A DNA stretch of 64,000 bases from Callaeas wilsoni (GCA_013398955.1 VWPU01012130.1:33877-97876), one strand, 5' to 3'; positions 13,231 through 27,400 are shown, numbered from the stretch's first letter. Notes: a model not told the origin generated them from the sequence alone. Translations and numbers: made by a program.

Positions 13231-15374
13231 AGTGACTGAGAAAAAAGAAGAAAGGGAGACTTTCTGGTTTACAATTTGTATGGTTCCTGAAAAGGTTTTA
13301 CTGCTAATAAACAATAAGCATTGCTTATAATCAATCACCTAGACTGGCATTGCGCTCAAATTTGGTTCAATCTCCCATCAAGACACTTAATGTTGGAGGG
13401 ATACCCTAAGGAGAAGAGGAGCACTGCAGGCAATCACTGTCAGGTGCAGATGGAGCAGGTCAGTTATTGCACCCAGAACCTTGACATCTACCAGTGGATA
13501 ACAGTCAAGCAACCTCTCTTTAACACTATACTAGTGCAGCAGTAATTTATGCAGACTAGGAAAGAAACTCCTGTAGGAGCTTGCAATTTGTTTCCTGTTA
13601 GTCTGTTGCTGACATCCTGTTGGCTGTTCTTGCAGTATAGCACTCAAGGAAACCTGAAGTCACACTGTCAGGACTTGCAGCCTTTAATCTGGTGAGCTGC
13701 AAAAGACCCTGAAATTTTTCTAAGCTGGAAATAGCATGAAAGTTGTATTAAGACAGTCTGGGACAGCACCTCCGATCTCCCTGAAGTGAATTGGTACCCA
13801 TCCGGTTGTTCATCAGAAATGTGATGGGTCAATATGGTTGTGACTGTGTTGAAAAAGTAATTGCTATGTAAATAAGACTGTCCAGATTACTTAATGAATA
13901 CAGCCCTTGGTCCTCAACATCCCTCTTCAAAATGGTACAGACCAACAGAATGAATGCAAGCGCTGTTGGAAAAAAAGACCAAAGTCCCTTCTGCTAAATT
14001 CTCAAACAGATAAGTCCGGTAGGTTTGATGTTTGGAGTGACTCAAAGGAAATCTCTTCCTTTGGTAACAGAGATGGGGTGTGTCCTGGTAGGTAGGTTTG
14101 CTCACATGAAGTAGATGTACCCATCTCCTTGGCATTCTTCCTTGTCCTGTGGCCAACTGTGGCTGAGGAAAAGTACAAGGACAAGATAAGCAGAGAGTGA
14201 TGCTTTCATCTGGAAGAAATGGCTGCTGTTTCCTACCCATAGGTCAGCATTGCCTAACTTTCTCAGTGAGTATTTGGTTTTGAAATTCAGACTTCTTAAA
14301 TGATTCAAAGGATGGAATGCTGGAAGCAGAAAAGAATGGAAAAATCAGAGAAAACAAAACTTGATGTCTCTTGAAGAGCAACTTGAGACTCTGGCTGCTA
14401 CTTCACCCACTGATTCCATTTGGCAGAAGTCAACTGTATAATAACTCCACGGCACACAAAACTGCTTCAAAGCACCTTCAGGTTTCTCTCATGGCATGTT
14501 TCTACTGAGTGCAGAGTGTATTCTTTGCTCTTCTCTATCCTGACCACCCTCAGCCACAGCTACTTCTTTAGGAGAGGTACAGAAAATACTCAAAAGCCTT
14601 CCTGCCAATGAACAAAACAATTTCCCATTAAGTAAAGAGTAATGTATGGACTTTGCTTCCACAAAGCAAAACAACTTTGTTTAGGCAGCTGTATCTGAAA
14701 GGGGTGTATGCTACAACTGGGCAAGAAAAAAAAGTTAAATGTGAAATTTTCCACAGTAAATAATGTCACAGGCACAAAGCTCCAGTGAGGGAGCTTCATG
14801 ACACTGACAAAGATTATCAACCAAGATAATGATGCCTGCAGCTATGTAATGACAGCAACAGTATTATTTGTTGGAGTTTTCCTAGATTCCTGAGTATGAC
14901 TGACATGACCTCAGGGAACTACTCCAAGATGTCAGTAATGGTCTCATTGCCTTCTGGAACAGCTTAAACTTACCGTGCAAGTCTTACAGTACCAATCATC
15001 AGCAGTCCCTGCCTTATCACGCTGGCCAGCCAGCTTTCAGCAGCAGCTGCAGGGGCAATACGACTGGAGCTGCTCCTGTGTGCCTCAAAGATAAAAAAAG
15101 AACACCCTATCTGACTCACTGAGTTAATATCTATCAGCTCTGCCAACACTGTGTTCAGTGTCTGGGAAGCTGATATAGTAAATTTCTGCCCGTATTGGTA
15201 ATGGCAGTGATTCACTGAAGGACTTGGAAAGATGTTTAAGATCATGTAACAGGCTTAGGATTTCTTCACCTGGCAAAAGAAATAGGGATTTAAACTACCA
15301 TAAATTCTCCATGCAATCTTTCTTTTGCATTCATTTTCTTTTCCAATTTTAGTTGGATTTCTACTCTCAACCAC
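13231..15374. other. Unique non-coding DNA
   Basis: Several 60-108-codon frames overlap on both strands (notably 13914-14308), but none shows a domain, a splice-site context I can defend, or family resemblance. No repeat is recognised before the CTTTTT array. Confidence 0.5.
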
Positions 15375-15546
15375 CTTTTTCTTTTTCTTTTTCTTTTTCT
15401 TTTTCTTTTTCTTTTTCTTTTTCTTTTTCTTTTTCTTTTTCTTTTTCTTTTTCTTTTTCTTTTTCTTTTTCTTTTTCTTTTTCTTTTTCTTTTTCTTTCT
15501 ACTTTTCTTTTTCTTTTTCTTTCTTTTCTTTCTTTCTTTCTTTCTT
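15375..15546. repeat. (CTTTTT)n hexanucleotide array, AAAAAG on the minus strand
   Basis: From 15375 to about 15495 a C recurs every six bases with no visible interruption (about 20 perfect CTTTTT units). The array then decays through TTTCTAC into mixed CTTTT and CTTT units up to 15546. The homopurine/homopyrimidine asymmetry makes it a candidate for triplex (H-DNA) structure and a likely length-polymorphic site. The long poly-Phe, Phe-Ser and poly-Lys frames reported here by ORF callers are artefacts of this repeat. Confidence 0.98.
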
Positions 15547-18362
15547 GTCATTTCTCCTTTCTTCTCTCTCTTGTTCTATATTTCTTTTCTTTTTCTTTTT
15601 TTATGCTCTATTTTTGTCTTCCCTCAAAGATGTGTGTGTGAGGAATGCAGGAGTAACTGTTATAGCTCACACATAAAATTCATGTGCATTTTCTTAATAT
15701 TTTGCAGATCATTCTTTTCTCTTGTTGCAAGTGAAAGGTTTGTGTTTCAAAAGTCAATTTTAGAAGAACAGACTGAGTTACACAAAACATATTGATTACA
15801 CCAGAGTGTATGATCTTGAATTTTAACCTGTTGATACTGATTATTGCTGTGAGCCTGAAGTTTGGCCAACATGAATGTACAGAAGGTGTGGACCCTGAAA
15901 TTTCCATAGGGCACACCTAATCCTATTCCCCTTCCTGAGAATCCTTATTAGTTTGCTAATGACTGATTTAACAAACCAGAAAAATTACAGCTATGTAGTA
16001 ATATGATATTAGATGAGAAGGAACAAGAACCAAAACTCTAAAGTATTAATGGTGAAGGTCAGGGAAAGAAAGTTGCAAGGTTCCAAATAACAAACATGGT
16101 ATTTTTATTTTGGATGGGCCTGTGGGAAGGAAGGAGTCTGAAGGGCAGATGACAATGGAGTTGAACTGAAATTGAATTGAAGTGTTCCTGGGAGGTAGCA
16201 GAAGAGCCTCACTGAGCAGCTGCCACAGAATCAGTAGAAACTGAATTCCTAAAACTCTCCTTGGGAAAGCTGAACTTTCAAGGAAGGAAACCTGTCTTTT
16301 ACTGGTCGTTTCTCCCTCTGGCCTCCCAGGAATAGCTCTGGATATCAAGTATGGTATGATACTGAAATACATAAAGGTCCAGGGATGACTCATCAGTGAA
16401 GTCTATCTAGCATTCATTAACTTCCACTAACTTTGTTAGTTCCATCTTCAGTAGAACCTCTGAAAAGAGTACTATATTTGGCAGGGCCTAAAAAAAATCC
16501 TTGCTTATTCTGGTGCAAATCAGCACAGGTTGAATTTTACTGATTTAGGTGAGACTGGAGACTCTGCCTAGAACTCATTTTCTTCAAGCGAAAACCCAAA
16601 AATAAATGTTCATAAGGGCCTAGCAGTGGGGGAAGGGGGGTTGGTTATTTTTTTGATTGGTTGGTGTTTTGTAAAATTTAGGCAGAAAGAACCAAAACAA
16701 AGTATGCAGCTCAGTTCATTCGAGGTGGCATAAGAGCAACAGACAAGTCTGATGCCTCACAACAACATAGCAGCTTGGACAGTACTCAGTACATAGCATT
16801 CTTCAAATATTGAAACAGAACAGTGTTTAGAACCTGAGTTTGCTCAAAAACACTGGAATGAGAAAAATACGAAAAGAAAATAGTTGGCTACCACTTACAT
16901 GGCTTCTGTTTCCTTGGAGTTGGGAGAAAATATGTTACTAGAAGCAGTAATTAGTGAAATTATAGAAAGGGACAAACTGAGGTCTAGGTTAGTTAGACGT
17001 ACCTATTGCCCACCAGCTGCAAGGGAAAAAAAAGGTGCACTTTCCTGATTTTTTTTTTTTTTCTCAAAAAGTACCCTGTGGTTTCACTGAGGAGCTAGAA
17101 AACCCCCTCACCTTGGCACATCCATGGCACAGAGTGCCCCATGTTTTTTTCCCATGTGTCTTACTTTGAGTTTTGGCCATGTAATTAAACCTTGTAAACC
17201 TAAAAAAAAAAAAAAAAAACAAACAAAAACCTAAAGATCTATGGTCAAACAAAATGTAGTACCAAATAATATTTGAGGCTGATGTGGTAGAAGAAGAAAA
17301 TGGATCAACAATTTGTGAATTATAGCTTCGACACTAATGGGGGAAAATGCTGTAACACACTTTGCACCCTCAAATATTTGCTGTTTTCCTGTCTTTGCAT
17401 GGGGCCAAGTTCTTCAGCTCCTGTATGCACCTACTCATTATAGTTCAGCAGCATCAAATGCCAGTGTAGAATGACATTGACCAGTTCCCTTTTAAGTATC
17501 TTTACATGGAAGTGAGAATATTTGCACATTAACTGAAGTCTAATCATTGAACTTCCTTAGTGAAAGAGACAACTTTGGTCACATATTGCTTTTTTGACCA
17601 TTTTTTTCTTTTTCTTTTTTCGGGGGGAGGGGGATGGGAGGGGGATTAAAAACATTTGATTTGGCCTGAAGTAAAAGTGCATACTTCACACATATTTCTA
17701 ACCAACCCCCAAAAACAGTCTCTGGCTTTGAACGTGTTGAACAGGAAGCCATTTAGTGTTGGAATGCTTGCTTTGCTGGTCCAAGAAACACACGTACTTA
17801 TTACTCCTGGGCTATCTAAAAAGTTTGAGGGTGAAAAAGTTTAATTTATATGTAGAAACTTGTTTCCTGTTTTGTTTTTTCCCCTTGTATGCCAAGTCTG
17901 TTTTTTAAACTCTGTGATAGGAAACACATTTCCCTTTTTCTCCCTTTCGTCTCACTTTATTTACCCAGCTGTATAATTCACTTCAATTTATAGCTCATAC
18001 TCTTACCTGGCTTAAAGTCCAAAGACACAGTCAGAGAGAGGAAAAGATGGATGTTGTGTTTGCATGGTTACTGAGGAAAGGGAAGAATTTGGGTGGATGT
18101 GAAGCTGCCTTTATATCAATATCAAGGGAGCGGTGGTGGGAGACTTCTCTTTCAGGATGTGCCACAGTATATGTTGAAGAAAGGTGAGGTAGAGGGCACA
18201 AGGAAAGCTGTGCCAGTGTAGAGCATCCCATGATTATTGAATCAAGTTATGCATGTTTTAAGTCTACATACTTTCTCTGAATGGGATACCCATCTCAGCA
18301 ACTTTGCTCACTTTGGGACTACTTACATGTAGAAGCATGAGCAGCTAAAATTAAAATTAGGT
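15547..18362. other. Unique non-coding DNA with homopolymer runs
   Basis: No gene is supported. A T14 run at about 17049-17062 and an A18 run at about 17203-17220, followed by CAAACAAAAAC, bracket some 140 bases. The block resembles no transcript I know. A G-quadruplex motif at 17622-17644 is listed separately. Confidence 0.5.
17622..17644 (+). other. G-quadruplex motif
   Basis: Four G tracts of 6, 5, 3 and 5 (17622-17627, 17629-17633, 17636-17638, 17640-17644) are separated by loops of 1, 2 and 1 bases. This is a canonical, short-loop quadruplex motif. A T/C-rich stretch (about 17590-17621) precedes it on the same strand. It lies far from any recognised promoter. Confidence 0.88.
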
Positions 18363-18392
18363 GAAACAAAACAAAACAAAACAAAACAAAAC

Positions 18393-18450
<58 letters not shown>

Positions 18451-18464
18451 GTTGTAGTAGTAGT
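18363..18464. repeat. Compound microsatellite (AAAAC)n-(AAT)19-(GTA)n
   Basis: AAAAC units with a strict 5-base period (C at 18367, 18372, 18377, 18382, 18387, 18392) pass directly into 19 perfect AAT units at 18393-18449. A short GTAGTAGTA tail follows. The uninterrupted AAT run suggests a variable locus. The tyrosine-rich minus-strand frame over it is an artefact. Confidence 0.97.
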
Positions 18465-21400
18465 AAAAAGGCCAAAAGACCAGTTCACAGATCTTGGGTA
18501 TGCCTAATATACATAAGTATTTATGCATGAACTCTGCAAAGGAATTAGTTTTTCAAAGAGGAAGAAAAGCCTTCCTGAACAAGAGACATAGGATTTTATA
18601 ACAAAATTTTGCATATAAACTAAGATTTCTACAATTAAAACATAACTGGAGAGTGCCTGTAGAACTGTTTTTTATTATCACTAATTTGGGGTCATTGTTT
18701 CAACCAGAAACAGACTTTTAGTAAATGGATGATGTTTTGCTGTGGAGGTAAGGTCATGGCTAACAAAATCCGTCGTGCTCGTAACTATATATGTCCATCA
18801 CAGCTACAGGCAACTGCCAGGCATAGTACTTTATTTACTTTGCTATTTAAATTTATAAGACTATAACAGCTTATGGAACAGTTTGAAGCTTTTTTTTTTC
18901 CTGTCCCAGCACTTCAGTATTGCCCAGTATAGCAAACAAACAAAAAAAAAATTTCCAAGCTAGTAAGCAGAGCAAATGCACCAAGAAGAAATCCGACATG
19001 ATTCCCCTTGTGTCCTGTCTTGGGAGTGAAGTGATGTAAAAAAACTACTCCTCTCTTTTACATTGCTCTTCCTATGGAGGTCAAATGGTGTACGTTAATA
19101 GCCTCAAATTAAAGTTTAGCATAAATGCATGTGATTTCTTCTGTATGTGCAACAGATCCTTCACTTCCTTACACCTCTATTGCTAAGAAAGAAGTCCATA
19201 AAATAGTGAGTACACCGACCAACCGACCAAACCTGCCCAAAGCAATCCCCTTTCCTCCAAGACTAAGTGGCTGGGGCAGAGCGGCTGCCGAGCACCATTA
19301 CCTGCAGAGGAGCTCGCAGCTGCAGTGAGCTCTCACGGGCCGCCGCACCGCATCACCTCCGCACGGGTTGCTAGAAGGCCACGTGTAGGACTGAAGAGAT
19401 TTCACTTGTCATTTTCCCACATTTCTGCCAATATTCCTGGCCAGACTGCCTGCCACACCCCAGCTGCTGCTGAAGCAGGATTGCCAAATCTCTCTGGGAA
19501 GCAGAAATTCTTGAAAAAGACCATTGCATTTGTAGCACATTTTCCATTCTCACATAGGTTGCTTCCTATAGTTGGTGGCCTATCCCAGATGGTGGCATAT
19601 GTGCAGGCCACAGCAGGTCTATAGTTCAAGATCTTTCATCTCCCTGGTCCATGTCTTTTCCTGAAGAGAAGGTTCAACAACAGAAAGAATAATTGTTCCT
19701 TATTTCTGCCAGAATGGCACAATCCTTCCTACAGTGTGTCTGAAGAAAAGCCTGATGCTGGCTCGAGGAACTGTTCTGCCTCTTCTCTCTCCAAGGATCT
19801 GGGATATGGGAAGGAAGGAGGGCTGAGCCTTCAGTGCATATCACCCTGCTCAAGTAGAAAACATGCTGCATTTAACACTCAAGTGTTCAGATGCCAAATG
19901 TTCCACAAGGGACTCACCCAACTGCTGGACAGCAAAATAAAGAAAGCCTTCCTTGGTCTGTCAGAATACTTGCAAAACAAAGTTAAATTATGACTTTTTC
20001 TGACTAAATAATATAAAAATGAGGCACTTAGTGCACCATTTCAAAGGCTGGCTGCTAACCACCAGCAATAAATATATTTCAATGGTAACTGAATGCAGGA
20101 ATTATGGTAGAGCAAATCTCTATTTGGGGCCTGGCTGAGGCATATTACAATGGAAAAATTGGCAGAAGTAGAATGAGCTTCTTTTATCCAACTGGTGTGC
20201 TTTTCATCCATCATCCCTTTTATTGTCTGAATAGATTGTAAATATTTTTTCTCCTAAGATCTTGCTAATTCTTCTGAGGATCCTTTAAAATTCCTCTGTT
20301 TCTTTCCTGGTTTAGAAACCCTCAATTTTTTCTCTGTAGCAATAGCTACAGCCCAATTACTACAGACTTCCCCTCAGGGAGCAATCCTACACCAGGTGGC
20401 ACAGAGTGACTCACATCCATACTGCTCAGGGCTATGCTGTGGAGCACCTCACTGTCTCCTCTGGAGTCCATAGGAAGCCCCCATGGCCTAAAACATAATT
20501 ATTTTATATCGTGACCTTTCAGAACATTTCAGCCTGCTGCCAGTGGCGTCTTTACAGATGATGTGTAAGCAATGCACACCATGGAGCATGTTATGAGTTA
20601 GCGAGAGGGTAGTCAAGAGAACAAATTTGCTGGAATGGCATAGAAAAACCTCATAGAGCTGAACAAGCTGAACTAGTGTTTTCTGAAAATAAATTATCCC
20701 CAAAATAATCAGTGTATTTAATCTCAGAGAAGACTAGATTTCTTCCAAAAGGCAGCTCAAACCTCTGGTTTCCATAGAAGAAAATGACTAGAGATCAGAG
20801 CATGAAAACAGGCTTAGCACCTGAGTTGCAGGGTAGACATATCCATAGCCTTTGGCATTTCTAACACCTAGCTCTCAACTCCTCTTCCTAATTTGCTGTA
20901 GGTGGTCACGCAAATGACAACTGAGCAACATCTCTGTCTGCTGAAGGGCTCTGCACAATTTCTGAAAGTTTCCAAAAGGTTGGATGGTTCAGAATGTTCT
21001 CCTTACCAACACAAAAATGAAAACTGATGGGCTTTTTTCATAACTTTTTTTCCACAGCCTGAAAAATGAGTTGATCAGAATTAGGTGTTACAATTACCTC
21101 CTTCCATTAGTTTTTGTTTTATCCCTGTAGGTCATTCCAATCTTGGTCACTACTGTGCAAGCAAGTCTAGGTACCAGCTCTGGTGAGAGGGAGTTGAGAA
21201 TCCAGGAGCAATGTTCTGTCAGGCTTTCAGCTGTCTCTGCCATTCTAGGTTTGGCCTGACACCTTCAAAACTTCAAGTGCCTAAGTCTGTTCTCAGCAAA
21301 GTTGGTAGTCACTGTCCCATTGATTTCCACATTTTCTTGATCTGTGTCAAAGCACACACTTCATAAGGAAGTCACTAGTGGGTTGTGAAAAAAAATATTT

Positions 21401-24400
21401 AGAGAAACAGTGCCCAAAAAGAGGTTTCTAGAGACCCCTGAAATCAGTCTTGTGAAGGATGTATTAAAACTTGAAGGTAAGATTTTCCTGACTGCACTGC
21501 AAGTGGAAGAAGGCAGTCACACAGAGCTTTTGGAAATCACTTACCAGCAGCTCAGGTGTAAAGCCTAAACACATACTCAGGAGGAGGCATTTGCTGATAA
21601 AGCCTGGAGAACTAAAACTTTTAATTAATGTTTATGAGTTTTCCTTGCTGATATTAGAAAACTTACTGATAAGGATGTAAAAAACCTGGCAAACACTTTA
21701 CAAACTTCCTAGGCCAAATAGTTCAAGCTAAGCAGAAACCTCATAATATCCTGTATTCTATTCGTACTAGCCTAAGAAATGGTGACTTTACACCCATTTT
21801 TATGAAAGTCTGCAAATGTAGCAATGCACAAACACATCCTGTCTAATCTGTGAATCCTGGCACACAGCCTGCCACTTCCAGAACCTACATCTCTTATCTA
21901 ACCAACTCGAGCAGTGGTGGTCCACTGAAAAACAAAATACACCTTTCCAAAGCCTTCCCAAAGCCTTCCTTCAAGCTGAATATATAATACCAGTAGGAAA
22001 CACAGAAGAATGTTCTTATTCTGCATAGCTCTCAGTGACTGGAAGTTTTCTTCAGCCTTATATATACTGCATAAAGAAAGCTACCGTTTATGTTTCCTTT
22101 TTTGAGTTAGGCAGAAATGGAATGCCTGAGTTCTACTGGTACTTAATGAGAATCATGCACAATTTTTCAAATACGTTTTATTATTTCCTGCCAACTTTGT
22201 GGGACTTTTAAGCAATTTAAGGATTCCCGGTTATTCACTTCAGCTTTCTCAAATCCCACAGCAAACTTTATTGATTCTACTAAAATTATCTTCACTTTTC
22301 AAATCTTGCTTTATCTGTATGTTTGGCGATTCCCCCACCCGTGTATTTAAAAAAAAAAAAATCATACCCTTACCATAAATATAATAGGATGTCTACAAGA
22401 AAAATAGCCTTTTGTTAATTCTGTGGCAATGGAGATGAGGCTAATGAAACATTTTGTATTACCTCTTCATTGGTTGTAATCTACTTAGAAGATTAGAAAT
22501 GGAAACATTTACTTTTTATAGGTAGTAGATTCTGGGGAAAAGAAAGTAACTTCTTGCATTGAATCCAAAGAACTAAGAGGTATTTCCATTAATTTTGGAT
22601 GAACTGTCAAAAGATAATCCTGAGGAAACTTAAGAACCAAAATATGTAATTCTCTCTGCCTCCTCAAACACTTGAGGTTGATATTTTTCAACTTCAATTT
22701 ATCAAAAGTCACCTTTCTACAATATATGATAATGAGGTCATGTTTTTAGTGAAGATTTTATGTTTTGGGTTAGTGAGCAAAAATACACATGTTAGTGTGG
22801 ACAGTTTCATACATGTACTGTCAGGCTGTGCTTCTGTCTGAAAGGCTGTATTTTATGAATAATTTTATCTCTAGAAAATGTTATCTGAGTGTTTTTGTGC
22901 CTTTTTAGGACCTAACTCACTCTCCTAAGAAACACTAGTTGTGAATCCAAGAAACCCGTTCATTTTTGTGAAACCTTTGATTGCTTCCTGTTAGTAGTAT
23001 TTTGGGAAATGGAACTTGATAAACATTTTCATTTTCTCTGTGTTTTGCATGTTTATACATATCTGCAAATATGTGTATATCAAGGACTCCATTGTTTATA
23101 AAGGAAAAAAAAAATCAACCAATCCATGTATTAATTATCTTGTTTATTCCTACTCCTTTCTGACTTGTGATCCTGGTGGGACTTGGGTCTCTTTACTGTT
23201 TTATTTATAGGTTATGTAAACATTACAATTTTCATTGTATTTGCACCAGCTCTGCAGAAGTCCCGTAAGTCCCAAAATAAATAGTTTTCTGTGTTGTCAA
23301 AGCACCATTTAAAGCTAGGTTGGCATTTAAAAGCGGTTCACATTTACTGTCTCTCAGTGACTTCCCATCACTTTTCCTCAGTTTAAAAGCAAAAGGTGGT
23401 TTTAGCTGTCAGGTCATTGAGTTGTTTCTTGGTTTGAAAATAAGGTGGAGTCCTTCCTGGCTCATGTTTCATCACCTCTAAACCAGTCCTAGTTGCAGTA
23501 GGACATTAATGTAGAGAACTGGGGAGACCTTGAGAAGCCCAAATCCCAGGAAAACACCACAAGGTGACAATCATTTATAACAATGAGGTAAGTTAGTTGT
23601 GCCTGGGTAAGTGGCAGTGCACAGGGATAGGATTACTGGCTTCTACTTATTGACCATACTCATAACCCATGGCATTGAAAGAAAAACAATATTTAATTAT
23701 ATTTTACCTGTAAATGCATTAAACTTTTTTAAGACAGAAGGAGACAAAAACCATGTCCTATACGAGCATTTTCAGAGTAACATTTCAGTAGAGAAAACTC
23801 AGGCTAGCCATAAAGACATTGGTCTGAGAGAAGGGCTCCTCTCCTTCTCCATGAGTCTCTACTACTATACAATTAGTTATCCTTGATAACACAGTTCACC
23901 ATTGTCTTCCATTCACTAATACATATTCCATTAGTCATCATTATATTTGTCTTTATTCATCTAACAGGTCTGCCTTTTAATATCTTGAGATTTCCTGACC
24001 AATGCTGAGGTGAAGAGGGCAAAGTAGTTGAAGCAAAATTAAAGGTCTTTGCTTATTCTTAGAGTCAGTACTACCCAAATCTTGCCTCGCTTCCTAAAAT
24101 GTTAGGTTGGTCTTTTTTTAATGAATGTTTTGGACTTCTGCTCTTCCAGATCTGGGATAGACAAGGAAATAAATGCCAGTATCACAAAATAAAAGCTAAA
24201 ACGGTGGTAGCCACAACTGGGATCAGAAATATTGGAAATCTGTCCTAGAATTCTTATATTTAAATCACTTAATCTCCATTTTTGAAGTATCAAGACATTT
24301 GACTTATTTAGGTAAGGTCTGAATAAGAGGCTGGGCTTTCCAGCGTGTGTCTGAAACAAAACTGAAGTTGTCAACTTTGGGACAAATATATTTGGGCATT

Positions 24401-27400
24401 AGCTCAATTTAAATGTTATAGGAACAGTATTCTAAAAGCTCCAGTAGCCATCTACCATATAAAACACTGATTATTTGAAATCTCATCATCAATCAATATT
24501 TTGCTAAATGATGGAATAAAACCTGAATGTGAAAGAAGAGTCTCATTAATGCTGTCCCTGGACTTACTTTAGGAGCAGCTACTGAAATCTAGGGAATACA
24601 TTAGAGGGAAAAGATCTGCATAAGGGGGATAGAATGATGCTTAGCTGGGAGTCTTCCTAGTGACCTTGCTGAATTTTGGATCAGCCCCTAAGATGTCAGA
24701 TTATGTGTACTTTGGAAAAGGAATGCTATATAAATGCATGTGTACACTGTGCCTTAGGATCTGCAAAAGTACAGATCAAAAATACGAGACAAATGTGATG
24801 GTAATTAAGTCATATGAAACTAATATATTTTCCAGCTGCAGTTAAGAGCTCTTAAGCAAATGGTGGTTACATATTTTCATCTTTCTGACAGGGAAACGCA
24901 ATTATTTTATAGCTATTGGAAGACAGTCTTTAGAAACCACATTGTCAAAATATGAGCAATCAGTTTTTACTTTAATTTTCCCAGGACTCTGTCTTTTCAC
25001 AGTAACATTATGATGGTTCTTTAAGGGGGAAAAGAAAGAAAAATAGTCCAGACTGTTCAGCTAATAATGATAGCTTAGACATGAAATAATACTTTATAGT
25101 AATAGATACAGAATGCAGTTCCTATTTTAACTTGCTTTGTGGAGTCAACAAACATATCAACACTAAGTTCAAGGAAATTATCTGAAGTCAGCATTTTGAA
25201 AAACTGTTTTTTATAAATTAATCTTTAGTTCTTAATGTTTGCTAGTTCATGAAAAGTCTAATATAGCTCCCTATAACTACTGTTGTTTCAAACATCAACT
25301 TTAAAGAACTTTTCTGTTAGCTAAAATTTTGTCAAATTGAAGTTTTGCATATGGCATATCTTCCTCAAGATGAATGTTTCTGAAATGTTTCAGCCAAATC
25401 TATAGGCATATTCCTGGGAATATGTAAGAAAATAGACTGCTTTGTTTTCCTGACCAGACTCATTTCAGAACTTGGTCATGTTCTAGCTGGAAGGGACTAT
25501 GACTGCCTAACTCAGTGCTGTGGGCATGTGCTAAGTGCACTAAACTATTGCTTACAGTATTGCTTCCTCAGCAGACAGGCACAGATTGCTCAGACGGCAA
25601 CATGTCTCCATCCTACCTTTGGTGACATTTAATTCCTTTTGTGTATCTGAGATGTGAATAAAGACCTGCAATAAACAAATACCAAATCGTTTCTTCTTTA
25701 GTGAGCACCAGTCAGTCTGGGTCTCAAATGGAACAGGATCTCTGTTGCATGACAGCATGTGAATGTGCGCTGCATCAAAATGTGGACGAGATAAGGTGCT
25801 GAACTTAAAAAGAGGGTCTGGATACTTCCTGGCATGGCCTCACCCTCAACTTTGCATCTTTTGCATCATAACAAATTCTCACATTGTTGGTGTTTCTGAG
25901 ATGCATGATGTAACTAATTCACTTCCTTGTTTAATCTTCTTTGTGTTATTTTGCTTTGAACCATTGGAAAGTCCATAGTTATTCCATAATTACTTCGGTC
26001 TATAGAACATGAGATGAAAGAAAACAAAGTGAATTGTCAGCGCTGTGTGTGCTGACCTTTCTGTCAGACTGAGTAGAAAGTAGGCAAATCGTCTTTCCCT
26101 TGCACTGCTGTAAGTTAGCTCAACAACTTGAAATATATTCCCAAAGACTCACTGAAATGTAAGGCATGTGTTGAACACCTGAAGATACAACTAGGTTGGA
26201 TTATCAGTCTACCTCTGCTCTGAGTAAAAACTTATTAATATCATCATCAAATCTGTTGAACAAGCTGCAAAAGGGTTCTAGGACACAACTGTCCTCACAT
26301 TAACAGCTCTAAGGCCTTTGTTACAACTCTAGGAACTGCAGGAATTGCACCAGGTATAAAAAGACATATTACATCCTGCAGGTCCTGTACTACTCTGTTA
26401 CAGTCCATGAATTGCCACTTTATAATTGTCAAGCAATTTCAATAACTTGAGCCATTCAGAAAGAAAAATATTCCAGAAAATGCTTCCTTTCTTTTCCCCA
26501 CATACAGCAAACTGTACCATGTTAGAGTCATATGAATGTCCTGCAAAGACAAGTTGTCTTCAGCTTGCAGTGAGTCTCTGACACACCAACATTAGCAGAA
26601 AGGTGATCTGGTTGTTGCATTTCACTTTTTGTTAGGCTTCAGTTTTAAAAACAGTCCTCTACTCTCTTATTTCTTCTCCCAGTTAAAGTCTCACACTAGG
26701 AAAATGTGATGGCTCATCTACTTCTTCCCTTTTGCTACAGTAAGATGAAAGAAGTTGGCAAGCAGCTGCAGAGCAAGATGAAGTCAAGAGGAGAAGCCCA
26801 TTCTCCCATCGTATCACAAGCAACATCTAGCAACTGCTGTCTCTGCAGACGTTTTCTTCAGGTGACTCAATCTCTCAAATTGACTGTGATCCTGGAAAAA
26901 GGGCTCATGCCAAATAACCATCCAGATAATGCTGCAAATTCCAAGCTAATCAGAGAAATTGCCTATTCACTTGAACAACAGTCACAGGCCTGGGAGGCGC
27001 CAGTCTCCAACTGCAGTCATGCCTTGGCTCATTAGTCCTATGTGCCCCCGAAACTAAACTGTCAAAGGGGTGTTGAGTGCACAAAGACTGGGCAGCAGCT
27101 GAATTAAATTCCTGCTCAGAACCAAAAATAGAACACTTTGAGCCCCTTCTCTGTTGTGAAGAAAAAAATTCCTGGACAAAAAAAAAATGCTTTTCTTGGT
27201 ATTATTTAATGCATTTTTCTGTCTAAAAAGCTAAAGATTTTTGGCCTCAAGGGGTGCTAGCCTGTTACCTTAGAGACTGTTTCTTTTAGAGGCAGTGGAG
27301 TGGCAGAGGGCATGCCTTTGTTGCTTACCTTGGCAACCATGAATTGCTAAATGCTGTTCCCATGAATGCAAGCCTTTCACTGCCATTAGTGCCTGCCCAC

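Noticed and set aside
15255..15795. Long poly-Phe, Phe-Ser and poly-Lys open frames
   Set aside because: They are translations of the CTTTTT microsatellite and carry no coding information.
17203..17236. A18 run as a processed pseudogene tail
   Set aside because: The sequence upstream resembles no transcript and no target-site duplication is evident.
18319..18528. Tyrosine-rich minus-strand frame
   Set aside because: It is produced by the AAT repeat.
25480..25530. TGGAAGGGAC as an antisense CR1 end
   Set aside because: Only about ten bases match, and the flanks do not continue into CR1 sequence.
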